Positions 19,309-27,555 of a DNA stretch of 64,000 bases are shown piece by piece. The notes under the pieces were generated by a model. It did not search any database. It saw only the letters and a list, made by a program, of their open reading frames with translations, and had not been told where the DNA came from. Source of the stretch: Clostridium sartagoforme (GTDB lineage: Bacteria; Bacillota; Clostridia; Clostridiales; Clostridiaceae). Location of the stretch: NCBI RefSeq assembly GCF_004794105.1, contig NZ_SRYR01000001.1, positions 1,240,001 to 1,304,000 of the forward strand, written 5' to 3'. Every line of letters starts with the position of its first letter. The first letter of the stretch is position 1. The position numbers and the translations under genes are program-made.

Positions 19309-21654
19309 TTATTCACTTCTAAGTGCTTCTACTGGATTTTTTCTTGCTGCCATTTTTGATGGTATCCATCCACCTAACATAGTAAGTGTAACACTTATTA
19401 TTAATAATGATATTGCATGTACTGGATTTAATTTTGCTACTGACTCTAACTCTGTCATTTTATATAGAATACTGTTTATTGGTATTGTAAGTATCCATGC
19501 AATTGATATACCTAATACACCTGAACCAGTTCCTATTATGAATGTTTCAGCATTAAATACTCTAGTGATATCTTTTTTTCTAGCTCCAAGTGCTCTTAAT
19601 ACCCCTATTTCTTTAGTTCTCTCAAGAACTGATATATAAGTTATAATACCTACCATTATTAAAGATACAACTAATGATGTAGCTGCAAATGCAACTAAAA
19701 CTATAGTTATTCCATCCATAATTCCACCAGTCATGTCTGATAGCACCTTTGATAAATCAGTATATACTATTTTATCATCAGATGACTTATTTTCATTATA
19801 GTCATCTAAGTAAGATATAACTTGATCTTTATTTTCAAAGCTCTTTGGATATAACATAATCGCATATGGAGTCTCATCTCCACCAAAATATGCTATTAAA
19901 TTTTTCTTAGTCTCTTCATCAACAGCTTCTCTTGACATAACATTATAGTCTGCATCTTTTTGAGCTTGTACTACATCAGAGTCCTTAGCTCTCTCTATAA
20001 CTAATTCAGTTAAGTCATCACTATAAGCGATCCCTTCACCTATTAAGGAAATACCAGCCTCTTCTTTGATACGTACTACACCACTTAATGTTAATGTAAC
20101 TGAATTATCTGAGTTATACATTTTTTCATAATCACTTGAAGGCATAAATGTATTAAATTGTGTTTTTTCATAATAATCATTATTTGAAATAAGCTTAAAC
20201 TCCATACCTACTAGATCTTTGAATTTGATACTATTTAAATCAGTTGTATCTATTCCAAGATTCTTCATAGCATTTACATCTACTCTATTTTTAGAATCTA
20301 CTATAAGTACTAAATCTGTCTTTGACTTAGGATATTCCCCTTCTAATAAATCATAGTTTTTTTCTATAAATGATATACTATCATCCTTTGTAGAACTAGG
20401 ATAAGAAGCTAATCCGGCACCCATTTGACTACTTTGTGATGAATTACTTTTATCACTACTGCTAAAAGCTATAGGCTCTATTTTATCATCAAATTTTCTT
20501 AAAAGATTCATAGATGCTATTCTTGTATAACCTATAGTATCTACAAGTTCTGGGTCTATTCCTTTAATATAATCTACATACTCTTCTGATATATTATTTG
20601 TATGTATTAATGTATTTTCACTTGGGTCATGTAAATAAACCTCATCTGAGTCTACATATTCAGATGTTCCTGTAGCCTTTTCTTTCATTTCTTCTCTTCT
20701 AGATTCCATGGCTTCTTTAGAAATTTCTTGAGTTTGCTTTGAAATAGTAATTGGATATTCTGCTAGTGCATCTTCTTGCATTTCTGCTATTTTAGCATCA
20801 AATCCATTTGATAAACTAAGTATAACAGCAATTCCTATAATACCAATACTTGATGCAAGAGCTGTTAAAAATGTTCTTCCTTTTTTAGTTTTTATATTCA
20901 TTGCTGATAATTTTAAAGCTGTAAAAAAGCTCATGCTTGTTTTCTTTAATGAATATTCTTCTTTTTTACTTTCAACATTTAGTGGGTTTGAATCTGATAC
21001 TATATTTCCATCTCTAAATTCTACGATTCTATCAGCATAATCCTGAGCTAATTCTGGATTATGAGTAACCATTATAACTAATTTATCCTTTGATATTTCT
21101 TTTATTAACTCCATTATTTGCACACTAGTTTTTGTATCCAGTGCTCCAGTAGGCTCGTCCGCAAGAATTATATCTGGATCATTTGCTAAAGCTCTTGCAA
21201 TTGCAACTCTTTGCATTTGTCCTCCTGATAGTTGATTAGGCTTTTTATGCACATGGTCTTTTAGCCCTACTCTTCCAAGAGCTTCAAGCGCCTTTTCCCT
21301 TTTTACCTTAGCTGAAATCCCACTTAAAGTCATACCCATTTCAACATTTGATACTATATCTAAATGTCCTATTAAGTTATAACTTTGGAATATAAACCCT
21401 ATACTATTATTTCTGTAAGAATCCCATTCAGAATCTGAAAATTCCTTTGTTGATTTCCCATTAATAATTAAATCCCCTGAATCATACTTATCAAGTCCAC
21501 CAATAACATTTAAACATGTTGTTTTTCCTGATCCACTGGGACCTAATATCGCTACGAATTCATTTTCCCTAAAATTTAAAGATACACCATCTAGTGCTAC
21601 CTGGATAAACTCACCTGTGGTATAACTTTTCTTTATATTTTTTAATGTAAGCAT
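19309..21654 (-). CDS. MacB-like ABC transporter, ATPase fused to FtsX permease
   Basis: A 781-residue fusion. The N-terminal ATPase (1-225) has Walker A GPSGSGKTT, signature LSGGQMQR and Walker B ILADEPTGALD. Transmembrane helix 1 lies near 262-282. A large extracytoplasmic domain (about 285-650) follows, then three helices (about 655-765) of FtsX type with a positive C-terminus. This is the MacB mechanotransmission layout. In Gram-positives such proteins act in peptide export or antimicrobial defence. No outer-membrane or adaptor partner is expected or seen. ATG 21654 follows AAGGAGG. It lies upstream of the two-component genes and probably answers to them. Confidence 0.9.
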   Translation of the reverse strand: MLTLKNIKKSYTTGEFIQVALDGVSLNFRENEFVAILGPSGSGKTTCLNVIGGLDKYDSGDLIINGKSTKEFSDSEWDSYRNNSIGFIFQSYNLIGHLDIVSNVEMGMTLSGISAKVKREKALEALGRVGLKDHVHKKPNQLSGGQMQRVAIARALANDPDIILADEPTGALDTKTSVQIMELIKEISKDKLVIMVTHNPELAQDYADRIVEFRDGNIVSDSNPLNVESKKEEYSLKKTSMSFFTALKLSAMNIKTKKGRTFLTALASSIGIIGIAVILSLSNGFDAKIAEMQEDALAEYPITISKQTQEISKEAMESRREEMKEKATGTSEYVDSDEVYLHDPSENTLIHTNNISEEYVDYIKGIDPELVDTIGYTRIASMNLLRKFDDKIEPIAFSSSDKSNSSQSSQMGAGLASYPSSTKDDSISFIEKNYDLLEGEYPKSKTDLVLIVDSKNRVDVNAMKNLGIDTTDLNSIKFKDLVGMEFKLISNNDYYEKTQFNTFMPSSDYEKMYNSDNSVTLTLSGVVRIKEEAGISLIGEGIAYSDDLTELVIERAKDSDVVQAQKDADYNVMSREAVDEETKKNLIAYFGGDETPYAIMLYPKSFENKDQVISYLDDYNENKSSDDKIVYTDLSKVLSDMTGGIMDGITIVLVAFAATSLVVSLIMVGIITYISVLERTKEIGVLRALGARKKDITRVFNAETFIIGTGSGVLGISIAWILTIPINSILYKMTELESVAKLNPVHAISLLIISVTLTMLGGWIPSKMAARKNPVEALRSE

Positions 21655-21683
21655 AATTGTACCTCCTTGATGCTAATAAACAT

Positions 21684-21716
21684 AATATACACATGCTACA
21701 TTAACTTAACATTAAC
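21684..21716 (-). promoter_or_regulatory. Candidate response-regulator site before the ABC gene
   Basis: On the minus strand GTTAATG occurs twice (21716-21710 and 21705-21699) in an 11-base period, and TATATT (21689-21684) follows 9 bases later as a possible -10 box. Direct repeats with about one helical turn overlapping -35 are typical for OmpR-family activators. Confidence 0.5.
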
Positions 21717-21861
21717 TTTTTCCAATTATATTTAGTTTATTTAATTCTTTCTTATAAAAATCCCATTTATTTATGATAAAATCCACTTAAAATATACAAA
21801 TAAATTCATTTACTTTATTCTTATTTTTCTATGCATAGTATTTTACAAAATAAATTTAATA

Positions 21862-21890
21862 TTGACATATATATAATTTACTGGTATTAT
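21862..21890 (+). promoter_or_regulatory. Promoter of the symporter leader
   Basis: TTGACA (21862-21867), a 17-base spacer, then TATTAT (21885-21890). It drives the leader region and the symporter gene. Confidence 0.8.
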
Positions 21891-21924
21891 TTTGTTAATA
21901 TTTTAATACATTAGGAGATAAATT

Positions 21925-21993
21925 ATGAAAATTAAAGCAGACCTATTAATTTTAAAATTAAATAATAGCTTTTTCTTTAGCTTTTTTAGATAG
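21925..21993 (+). CDS. Phe-rich leader peptide, 22 residues
   Basis: ATG 21925 follows TTAGGAGAT and lies about 30 bases after the predicted transcription start. The peptide ends in NNSFFFSFFR, so five of its last seven residues are Phe, using both TTT and TTC codons. The stop codon (21991-21993) touches the first arm of a 13-base-pair hairpin. This is the layout of a leader peptide whose translation reports charged tRNA-Phe in classical attenuation. No such leader is known to me for this transporter family in clostridia. The ORF itself is clear; the regulatory role is inference. Confidence 0.6.
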   Translation: MKIKADLLILKLNNSFFFSFFR

Positions 21994-22119
21994 GTTTGTA
22001 TCTATATAACGTCTTTCATAGATACAAACCGCACGTATTTAGTGTTTTGTATCTATGATGGCTGAAGTTTTTAAGTTGCAATAAAACAAAGTCTCATAGG
22101 TAATGCTATGAGACTTTTT
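21993..22119 (+). promoter_or_regulatory. Attenuator-like RNA: competing hairpins and terminator 1
   Basis: Arm A (21993-22005) pairs over 13 bases with arm B (22018-22030). Arm B (22016-22028) can instead pair over 13 bases with arm C (22046-22058). The A:B and B:C pairings exclude each other. Then comes terminator 1: GTCTCATAG (22091-22099) pairs with CTATGAGAC (22106-22114), followed by a T-tract. Arm C ends in CTATGA, which could also pair with TCATAG in the 5' arm of the terminator. No T-box consensus is present. Confidence 0.6.
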
Positions 22120-22136
22120 ATTATCCTAGGCAAAGG

Positions 22137-22169
22137 GTCTCATAGCATATAAGCTATGAGACTTTTTTT
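22137..22169 (+). terminator. Second, near-identical terminator before the symporter gene
   Basis: GTCTCATAGC (22137-22146) pairs with GCTATGAGAC (22153-22162), followed by seven Ts, 38 bases before the start codon. The stem repeats that of terminator 1, so the pair arose by duplication. Confidence 0.85.
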
Positions 22170-22207
22170 ATATAAATTTTTCTATTATACATTAGGGGGT
22201 AAAAAGA

Positions 22208-23530
22208 TTGGAAAACAAAGAAAATAGAGAAAAATTCACAAGTAAATTTGGCTTCATTCTATCATGTGTTGGAGCTGCTGTAGGCCTAGGGAATATATGG
22301 ATGTTCCCTTATAAATTAGGTGAAAATGGAGGGGCTGCTTTCTTAATACCTTATTTCATTTTTGTTATACTTCTTGGTACTGTTGGTTTAATAGCAGAAT
22401 TTGCTTTTGGTAGACAATTTAGAGTAGGATCAATGGGTGCTATTCAAAAGATTTTTAGAGAAAAGAATCTAAAGTATGGCAAATTATTATCTGCAATTCC
22501 CACTATAGGTTTAACTGGAATTTTTATGTTTTACACAGTTGTTATTGGATGGGTATTAAAATACTTTAAAATTAGCTTAACTGGTGAGATTTCAAAAATA
22601 GATATAGAAACTTACTTCACTACTTTTACAAATAGCAATAGCGCAGTGTTTTGGCATGGATTAGCTGTGCTAATAACTTTAATTATAGTTAGTTTTGGGA
22701 TTTCTAAAGGAATAGAAAAAATAAATAAAATCATAATTCCTTTACTTTTTATTATATTTATTCTTTTAATAGCAAAGTCCATAAGCTTACCTGGTTCTAT
22801 AGAAGGTGTAAAATATCTTATTTCACCTGATTGGTCCTATTTATTAAAAGCAAATACTTGGGTTATGGCGCTAGGGCAAGCCTTTTTTACAGTATCTTTA
22901 ACTGGATGTTGTATGGTTATGTGTGGAAGCTACACTGATGAAAAATTTGATATTCCAAATTGTGCTATAAATACTGTAGTCTTTGATACTCTTGCCGCTA
23001 TGTTAGCTGCTTTTATGATTATGCCAGCAGTATTTGCCTTAGGTCTTAATCCTACCGCTGGACCAGCTTTATTATTTGTAACTGTTCCTGGTATATTCCA
23101 GACTATGCCATTTGGACAAGTACTAAGTGCTCTATTCTTTTTAAGTATAATTTTTGCTTCTATTTCATCTTCTATAGCAATGCTTGAAGGACCTGTAGAA
23201 GCAGTTATGCATTTAACTAAATGGACTAGAAAAAAGAGTGTATATATTACTGCATCTATAGCATTTATACTATCTATTCCACTAAGTTTAAGTGATTTAG
23301 CATTTAATAAATTCACAGATTTTATAACTATAGTATTTTCTCCAATCGGTGCATTAATAACTGCAATAATATTCTTCTACATTCTTGATCCAAAAGAAAC
23401 TTTAGATAAGTTAAATTTAGGTACTAAACATAAAATGGGAATGTGGTTTATGAATTTTGGTAAGTATATTTTTGTACCAACTACAGTTCTTGTAATAATC
23501 TTAGGATTAATATATGGAGGTATTGGTTAA
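22208..23530 (+). CDS. Neurotransmitter:sodium symporter family amino acid transporter
   Basis: A 440-residue membrane protein with about eleven helices. The first helix carries the family's sodium-site signature, GAAVGLGNIWMFPY, followed by NGGAAF. Bacterial members (LeuT, TnaT, MhsT) import hydrophobic or aromatic amino acids with sodium. The eleven-helix form is common in bacteria. The start is TTG 22208 with AGGGGGT 7 bases before it. Two tandem terminators and a Phe-rich leader lie upstream, so expression probably depends on amino acid supply and the substrate may include phenylalanine (inference). Confidence 0.9.
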   Translation: MENKENREKFTSKFGFILSCVGAAVGLGNIWMFPYKLGENGGAAFLIPYFIFVILLGTVGLIAEFAFGRQFRVGSMGAIQKIFREKNLKYGKLLSAIPTIGLTGIFMFYTVVIGWVLKYFKISLTGEISKIDIETYFTTFTNSNSAVFWHGLAVLITLIIVSFGISKGIEKINKIIIPLLFIIFILLIAKSISLPGSIEGVKYLISPDWSYLLKANTWVMALGQAFFTVSLTGCCMVMCGSYTDEKFDIPNCAINTVVFDTLAAMLAAFMIMPAVFALGLNPTAGPALLFVTVPGIFQTMPFGQVLSALFFLSIIFASISSSIAMLEGPVEAVMHLTKWTRKKSVYITASIAFILSIPLSLSDLAFNKFTDFITIVFSPIGALITAIIFFYILDPKETLDKLNLGTKHKMGMWFMNFGKYIFVPTTVLVIILGLIYGGIG

Positions 23531-23548
23531 TATACAAGAATGCTAATA

Positions 23549-23573
23549 GGCTATAGTTCTACAAACTATAGCC
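23549..23573. terminator. Hairpin after the symporter gene
   Basis: GGCTATAGTT (23549-23558) pairs with AACTATAGCC (23564-23573). There is no strong T-tract on the plus strand. Confidence 0.55.
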
Positions 23574-23582
23574 TATACTATA

Positions 23583-23747
23583 TTAATAAAATGATGGTTT
23601 ATTCCAATCAGTGTCAGGCTCGCTAACTCCTAGACTAGCTTTAATATACTCACTACTTTTTTCTTCAATAATATCCATAATTAATTGAGTTACTGCATGA
23701 CGAGTAACTTGTTCATCAATTAATGGCTCCTTCTTCAACTTGTCCAT
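23583..23747 (-). CDS. Possible 54-residue protein overlapping the hydrolase gene end
   Basis: The ORF begins at ATG 23747, inside the last 10 codons of the serine hydrolase gene in another frame, and ends at 23583. It is acidic and helical (VTQLIMDIIEEKSSEY) and ends in DTDWNKPSFY. The composition looks like real coding sequence. There is no strong ribosome site, only translational overlap. It could be a coupled small gene, or the true C-terminus of the hydrolase displaced by a frameshift. I do not recognise it. Confidence 0.4.
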   Translation of the reverse strand: MDKLKKEPLIDEQVTRHAVTQLIMDIIEEKSSEYIKASLGVSEPDTDWNKPSFY

Positions 23748-24909
23748 CTAAATATTCTCTTATTAGATTTGTATGATATTGAGCATCCAAATTATCTATT
23801 TCTGGATCTATATTTTCTAATACTATTATTGTACGGTCTTTATTTATATCATATTCCGTATTTGAAGTAAAACCATCTATTACCCCGCTATGGCCGATTA
23901 TATTATCTTTTACAAAAAGTCCATACCCATAGTCATCAACTGGAGTTATCATTTCTTCATAAGATTTTCTTGTTATAATATCACCTTTATGTAACATCCT
24001 ACTCCAACGAAACATATCAAAAATATTAGAATAAATTGCTCCAGCAGCATAAGTAAATTCATGATTAGCTACTATTACTCCTGATTTATCACTTCCATGT
24101 CCCTTAGCATCAGAATTTAATGGTATTACACTACTGCTTCCCATTTTAGATGGTTTAAATATATATTCTTCTAAATAGTCTTCAAAAGACATACCACTTA
24201 CTTCTTCAATTATTAATCCAAGTAAATAATAATTTGTATTACAATAATCATATTCTTCATTTGGCTCAAAGAGTAACTCTGTTAGATATAGATTTTTCAA
24301 TATTATTTCTGATGACCACCTATAATCTTCAACATATTTATCATAATAAGCATTACTTTCATACTCTTTAAGAATTTTTTTAGTATCTTCGTCTCTCATA
24401 AATAAATCTAATTCATTGAGATAATCAGGAATACCAGATCTCATTTGCAATAAATTCTTCATTGTAATTTTATTGCCATACTTATAATCTGGAAAATACT
24501 TATCTATAGTTTCATCAAGACTAATTATATTTTGTTCAACTAATTGCATTATAGCTGTTGCAGTAAACTGTTTTGTATTTGAAGCAATAGCAAATCGTGT
24601 TGTCAATTTATTTTCTATTTTCTCTTGAGCATCAGCGTATCCATATGCTTTTGCAAATACAATATCATCTCCATCAGCTACTAATACTGTACCTTGAAAT
24701 TTCTTATTGGATTCTTCATCATCTAGTAGTTCTTCTAATTTTTCATATCCTGGTTTCACAATTTTCTCAGCATTTCCATCAATTTTTCTTGTTTCCTCAT
24801 TTACAATAACGTTATTGCTGCTATCTACAGTTGTTTTATTACATGAAGTTAAAGTTAACATGCAACTATAAATAAATAATATTACTAATAGTAAATATCT
24901 TTTTTTCAT
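23716..24909 (-). CDS. Serine hydrolase of the beta-lactamase/class C PBP family, lipoprotein
   Basis: A 397-residue protein. A lipobox (LTSC) places Cys23 as the lipid anchor. The catalytic motifs of family S12 are present: S-x-x-K in IASNTKQFT near residue 105, Y-x-N in YDYCNTNYY near 225, and HSG in GHSGVIDGF near 345. Such proteins act outside the membrane as D-amino-peptidases, esterases or penicillin-binding-like enzymes; the substrate is unknown. The acidic linker after the signal is typical. Its final codons overlap a 54-codon ORF. Confidence 0.88.
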   Translation of the reverse strand: MKKRYLLLVILFIYSCMLTLTSCNKTTVDSSNNVIVNEETRKIDGNAEKIVKPGYEKLEELLDDEESNKKFQGTVLVADGDDIVFAKAYGYADAQEKIENKLTTRFAIASNTKQFTATAIMQLVEQNIISLDETIDKYFPDYKYGNKITMKNLLQMRSGIPDYLNELDLFMRDEDTKKILKEYESNAYYDKYVEDYRWSSEIILKNLYLTELLFEPNEEYDYCNTNYYLLGLIIEEVSGMSFEDYLEEYIFKPSKMGSSSVIPLNSDAKGHGSDKSGVIVANHEFTYAAGAIYSNIFDMFRWSRMLHKGDIITRKSYEEMITPVDDYGYGLFVKDNIIGHSGVIDGFTSNTEYDINKDRTIIVLENIDPEIDNLDAQYHTNLIREYLDGQVEEGAIN

Positions 24910-25060
24910 AATTCCTCCACTGCATTTTTCTTACATATTTATCTTAACATCTATTCTTAATAATTTATAGTTAACCTTTAATGAATTTCGTTATATATTA
25001 AAAAAATTTGATATTATTATTATCTTTTATAATAAAATTAACTTTAAATCGAACTTAACT

Positions 25061-25106
25061 AAAAAAGCTTATTAACACATTATTTTGAGTATTAATAAGC
25101 TTTTTT
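25061..25106. terminator. Terminator of the MetE-like gene
   Basis: AAAAAAGCTTATTAA (25061-25075) pairs perfectly with TTAATAAGCTTTTTT (25092-25106), with T runs on both strands. It serves the minus-strand gene ending at 25114. Confidence 0.85.
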
Positions 25107-25113
25107 TAATAAA

Positions 25114-26226
25114 TTAATTCCAAACTTCACTTGCTATTTCTTTAACTAATTTTAACTTTGCCCATTGTTCTTCTTCTGTAATCTTATTTCCCTCTTCTGT
25201 TGATGCAAAACCACATTGTGGACTTAAGCATAATCTTTCTAATGGGATATATTTTGTAGCTTCTCTTATACGATTTATTATACTTTCTTTACTTTCAAGT
25301 CTAGGTAATTTTGTAGTTATAAGTCCTAATACTACTTTTTTATTATCACTTACATATTCTAATGATTCAAAACCACCTGATCGCTCATCATCAAATTCTA
25401 AATAAAAAGCATTTACATTTTCATTTGCAAAAAGATCTTTTGCTACTCTATCATATGCCCCTTGACAAGCCCATGTTGAATGGAAATTTCCACGGCATAT
25501 ATGTGTATTAATTACCATATCCTTAGGTTTACCTTCAATAGCAAGATTATTTATCTTAATTAATTTTTCAATAACTTTTTGTAGTCCAACTTCATTTGTT
25601 CCAAGAATAAAGCAAGCATTAGGATCAACACATACTCCCCATGTACAATCATCAAATTGAAGATTTTTACATCCAGCTTGGTATAAATCATAAATTACTT
25701 TTTTATACCCTTCTGCAATATCATTAATTAGCTCTTCTTCATTAGGATAAATTTCTCTAGTCTTTTTTATATTATCTGTAGTAATCATTTGAAATAAAAA
25801 CTGTGCTGGTGCAGGTATTGTTTGACGTGCAACTGTATTTTCATCTTCAAATTGTTTTACAAATTTAAAATGTTCTACAAATGGATGCTTATCAACAGAA
25901 ACTTTTCCTATAAGGAATGTGTCATCAATTAGTGCTGGCTCTCCGTGGAATGGGATGCCACTTTCTGTTTTTTTATGTCCCACTCCATTAAATGCCCACA
26001 TAAAATCAAGATGCCATGAACTTCTTCTAAATTCTCCATCTGTAATAACAGGTAGTCCTACATTTTTTTGTTTTTCAATTAACTCTGTAATAGCTTTATC
26101 TTCTATATTTTTTAATTTCTCATTATTTATCTTTCCTTCTGAATAATCTTTTCTAGCTTTCTTTAAATAATCGGGTCTTAAAAAACTTCCAACAATATCA
26201 AATTTAAAAGGTGAATCTTTACTCAT
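25114..26226 (-). CDS. MetE-like (YxjG/YxjH) methyltransferase, C-terminal domain type
   Basis: A 370-residue one-domain homologue of the catalytic half of cobalamin-independent methionine synthase. It starts VGSFLRPDYLKKAR and contains the zinc ligand region NTHICRGNF near residue 240 (His and Cys) and a late Cys in SPQCGF. The N-terminal folate half of MetE is absent, as in the YxjG/YxjH group, which are thought to move a methyl group to a thiol in sulphur amino acid recycling. A LysR gene lies just upstream on the same strand but is separated by a strong terminator. Confidence 0.85.
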   Translation of the reverse strand: MSKDSPFKFDIVGSFLRPDYLKKARKDYSEGKINNEKLKNIEDKAITELIEKQKNVGLPVITDGEFRRSSWHLDFMWAFNGVGHKKTESGIPFHGEPALIDDTFLIGKVSVDKHPFVEHFKFVKQFEDENTVARQTIPAPAQFLFQMITTDNIKKTREIYPNEEELINDIAEGYKKVIYDLYQAGCKNLQFDDCTWGVCVDPNACFILGTNEVGLQKVIEKLIKINNLAIEGKPKDMVINTHICRGNFHSTWACQGAYDRVAKDLFANENVNAFYLEFDDERSGGFESLEYVSDNKKVVLGLITTKLPRLESKESIINRIREATKYIPLERLCLSPQCGFASTEEGNKITEEEQWAKLKLVKEIASEVWN

Positions 26227-26300
26227 ATTATTTCTCTCCTGTCCCTATTTATATTATAAATCTAGTATAGATTAATTTTTTATTATTTAAAAATACAAAA

Positions 26301-26345
26301 AAATATGTGTTTGATATAGCTTTAAACTATATCAAACACATATTT
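26301..26345. terminator. Strong terminator, 19-bp perfect stem
   Basis: Arms 26301-26319 and 26327-26345 are perfectly complementary with a 7-base loop. On the minus strand it is followed by a run of Ts and ends the LysR transcript. Confidence 0.9.
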
Positions 26346-26388
26346 AATTCTTACTGCTATATTAATTTATAAGCTTCAAAATAGGTTT

Positions 26389-27300
26389 TCACTCCATATA
26401 ATCACTAACATGATTCTTTAAGAATTCCATATATGCCTTCCCGTATCTACTTAGAGACATATTCTTTTGTACAATAGTTCCAATACACATATGTTCATCT
26501 ACCTTAAGTGGCCTTGCGATTATATTTTCACCATTAAGCTCTTTACTTATTACACCAGAGCTTACAGTATATCCATTTAAGCCAATAGCAAGATTAAATA
26601 AAGTTGCCCTATCCCTTACCTTAATATTTTTATTGCGATCAAGAGTGCTTAAAATTTCCTCTGAAAAATAAAAAGAATTATAATCCCCCTGTTCAAATGA
26701 AAGATATGGATACTCTTCTAAATCTTCTAATGTAATTATATCAAGTTTAGCAAGTGGATGTTTTGAACTAATAAATACATGAGGTTTTGCAATAAATAGT
26801 TTCTCAAACACCAAACCATTTTGTTTAATAATTTTCATAATTACTTCCTCATTTTTAGATGAGGTATATAAAATTCCTATTTCACTTTTTAATCTACTTA
26901 CATCATCAATAATCTCATAAGTTTGAGTTTCTCTAATAGTAAAATCATAGTTATTTCCACCAAACTCTCTAATAACATCTACAAATGCATTTACAGCAAA
27001 AGAATAATGTTGAGTAGATACTGAGAATCTTAGACTTTGTTTCTTTACATTTAAAAACTTTTCCTCTAAAAGATTAAACTGTTCAAGAACTTGCCTAGCA
27101 TAGGCAAGAAACTCATTTCCTTCATTTGATACAATAATTCCCTTATTAGTTCTATTAAATATAGTAATTTGCATTTCTTCTTCTAACTCTTTAATGGCAT
27201 TAGTTAAGCTTGGTTGAGAAATAAATAATTCCTTTGCAGCACTACTAATTGTTCCCTTATCTGCAACGGTGACTATATATTTTAATTGCTGTAATGTCAT
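26389..27300 (-). CDS. LysR family transcriptional regulator
   Basis: A 303-residue protein. The N-terminal winged helix (residues 1-60) has the family pattern: GTISSAAKELFISQPSLTNAI then ELEEEMQITIFNRTNKGI. The rest is the effector-binding domain of two alpha/beta lobes. The closest neighbour, on the same strand, is a MetE-like methyltransferase, so a link to sulphur amino acid metabolism is possible, but a terminator separates them and no binding site was identified. Start: ATG 27300, AAAGGAGA upstream. Confidence 0.9.
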   Translation of the reverse strand: MTLQQLKYIVTVADKGTISSAAKELFISQPSLTNAIKELEEEMQITIFNRTNKGIIVSNEGNEFLAYARQVLEQFNLLEEKFLNVKKQSLRFSVSTQHYSFAVNAFVDVIREFGGNNYDFTIRETQTYEIIDDVSRLKSEIGILYTSSKNEEVIMKIIKQNGLVFEKLFIAKPHVFISSKHPLAKLDIITLEDLEEYPYLSFEQGDYNSFYFSEEILSTLDRNKNIKVRDRATLFNLAIGLNGYTVSSGVISKELNGENIIARPLKVDEHMCIGTIVQKNMSLSRYGKAYMEFLKNHVSDYME

Positions 27301-27500
27301 ACTTCTAATCTCCTTTTACTTATTTATTATATAAGATTTTATGGTTAATTTGAAGTTTTGGGCTATTTATATTTATTATTAAACATCATTTACGAGTATA
27401 TTATTTACGAATAATAGACTAATAAATAACTCAATAAGAGATAAATTCATCAGTAAAGAACTTTATTTTCGTTTATCACTTTAAACCCTTAGGTCAATGC

Positions 27501-27530
27501 AAAAAAACACAGAACCTTTAGAGTCTGTGC
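27501..27530 (-). terminator. Terminator of the XRE regulator gene
   Basis: On the minus strand CACAGA (27529-27524) pairs with TCTGTG (27513-27508), followed by seven Ts (27507-27501). Confidence 0.8.
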
Positions 27531-27555
27531 TTGTTTAATAGTATCTATACACTTT

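Noticed and set aside
22055-22084. Nine-codon ORF in the symporter leader (ATG 22055)
   Set aside because: It has no ribosome site and lies within a pairing arm; the leader peptide at 21925 has both promoter and ribosome site.
21993-22169. T-box or known riboswitch before the symporter gene
   Set aside because: I found no T-box consensus and no specifier loop; a peptide leader explains the Phe codons better.
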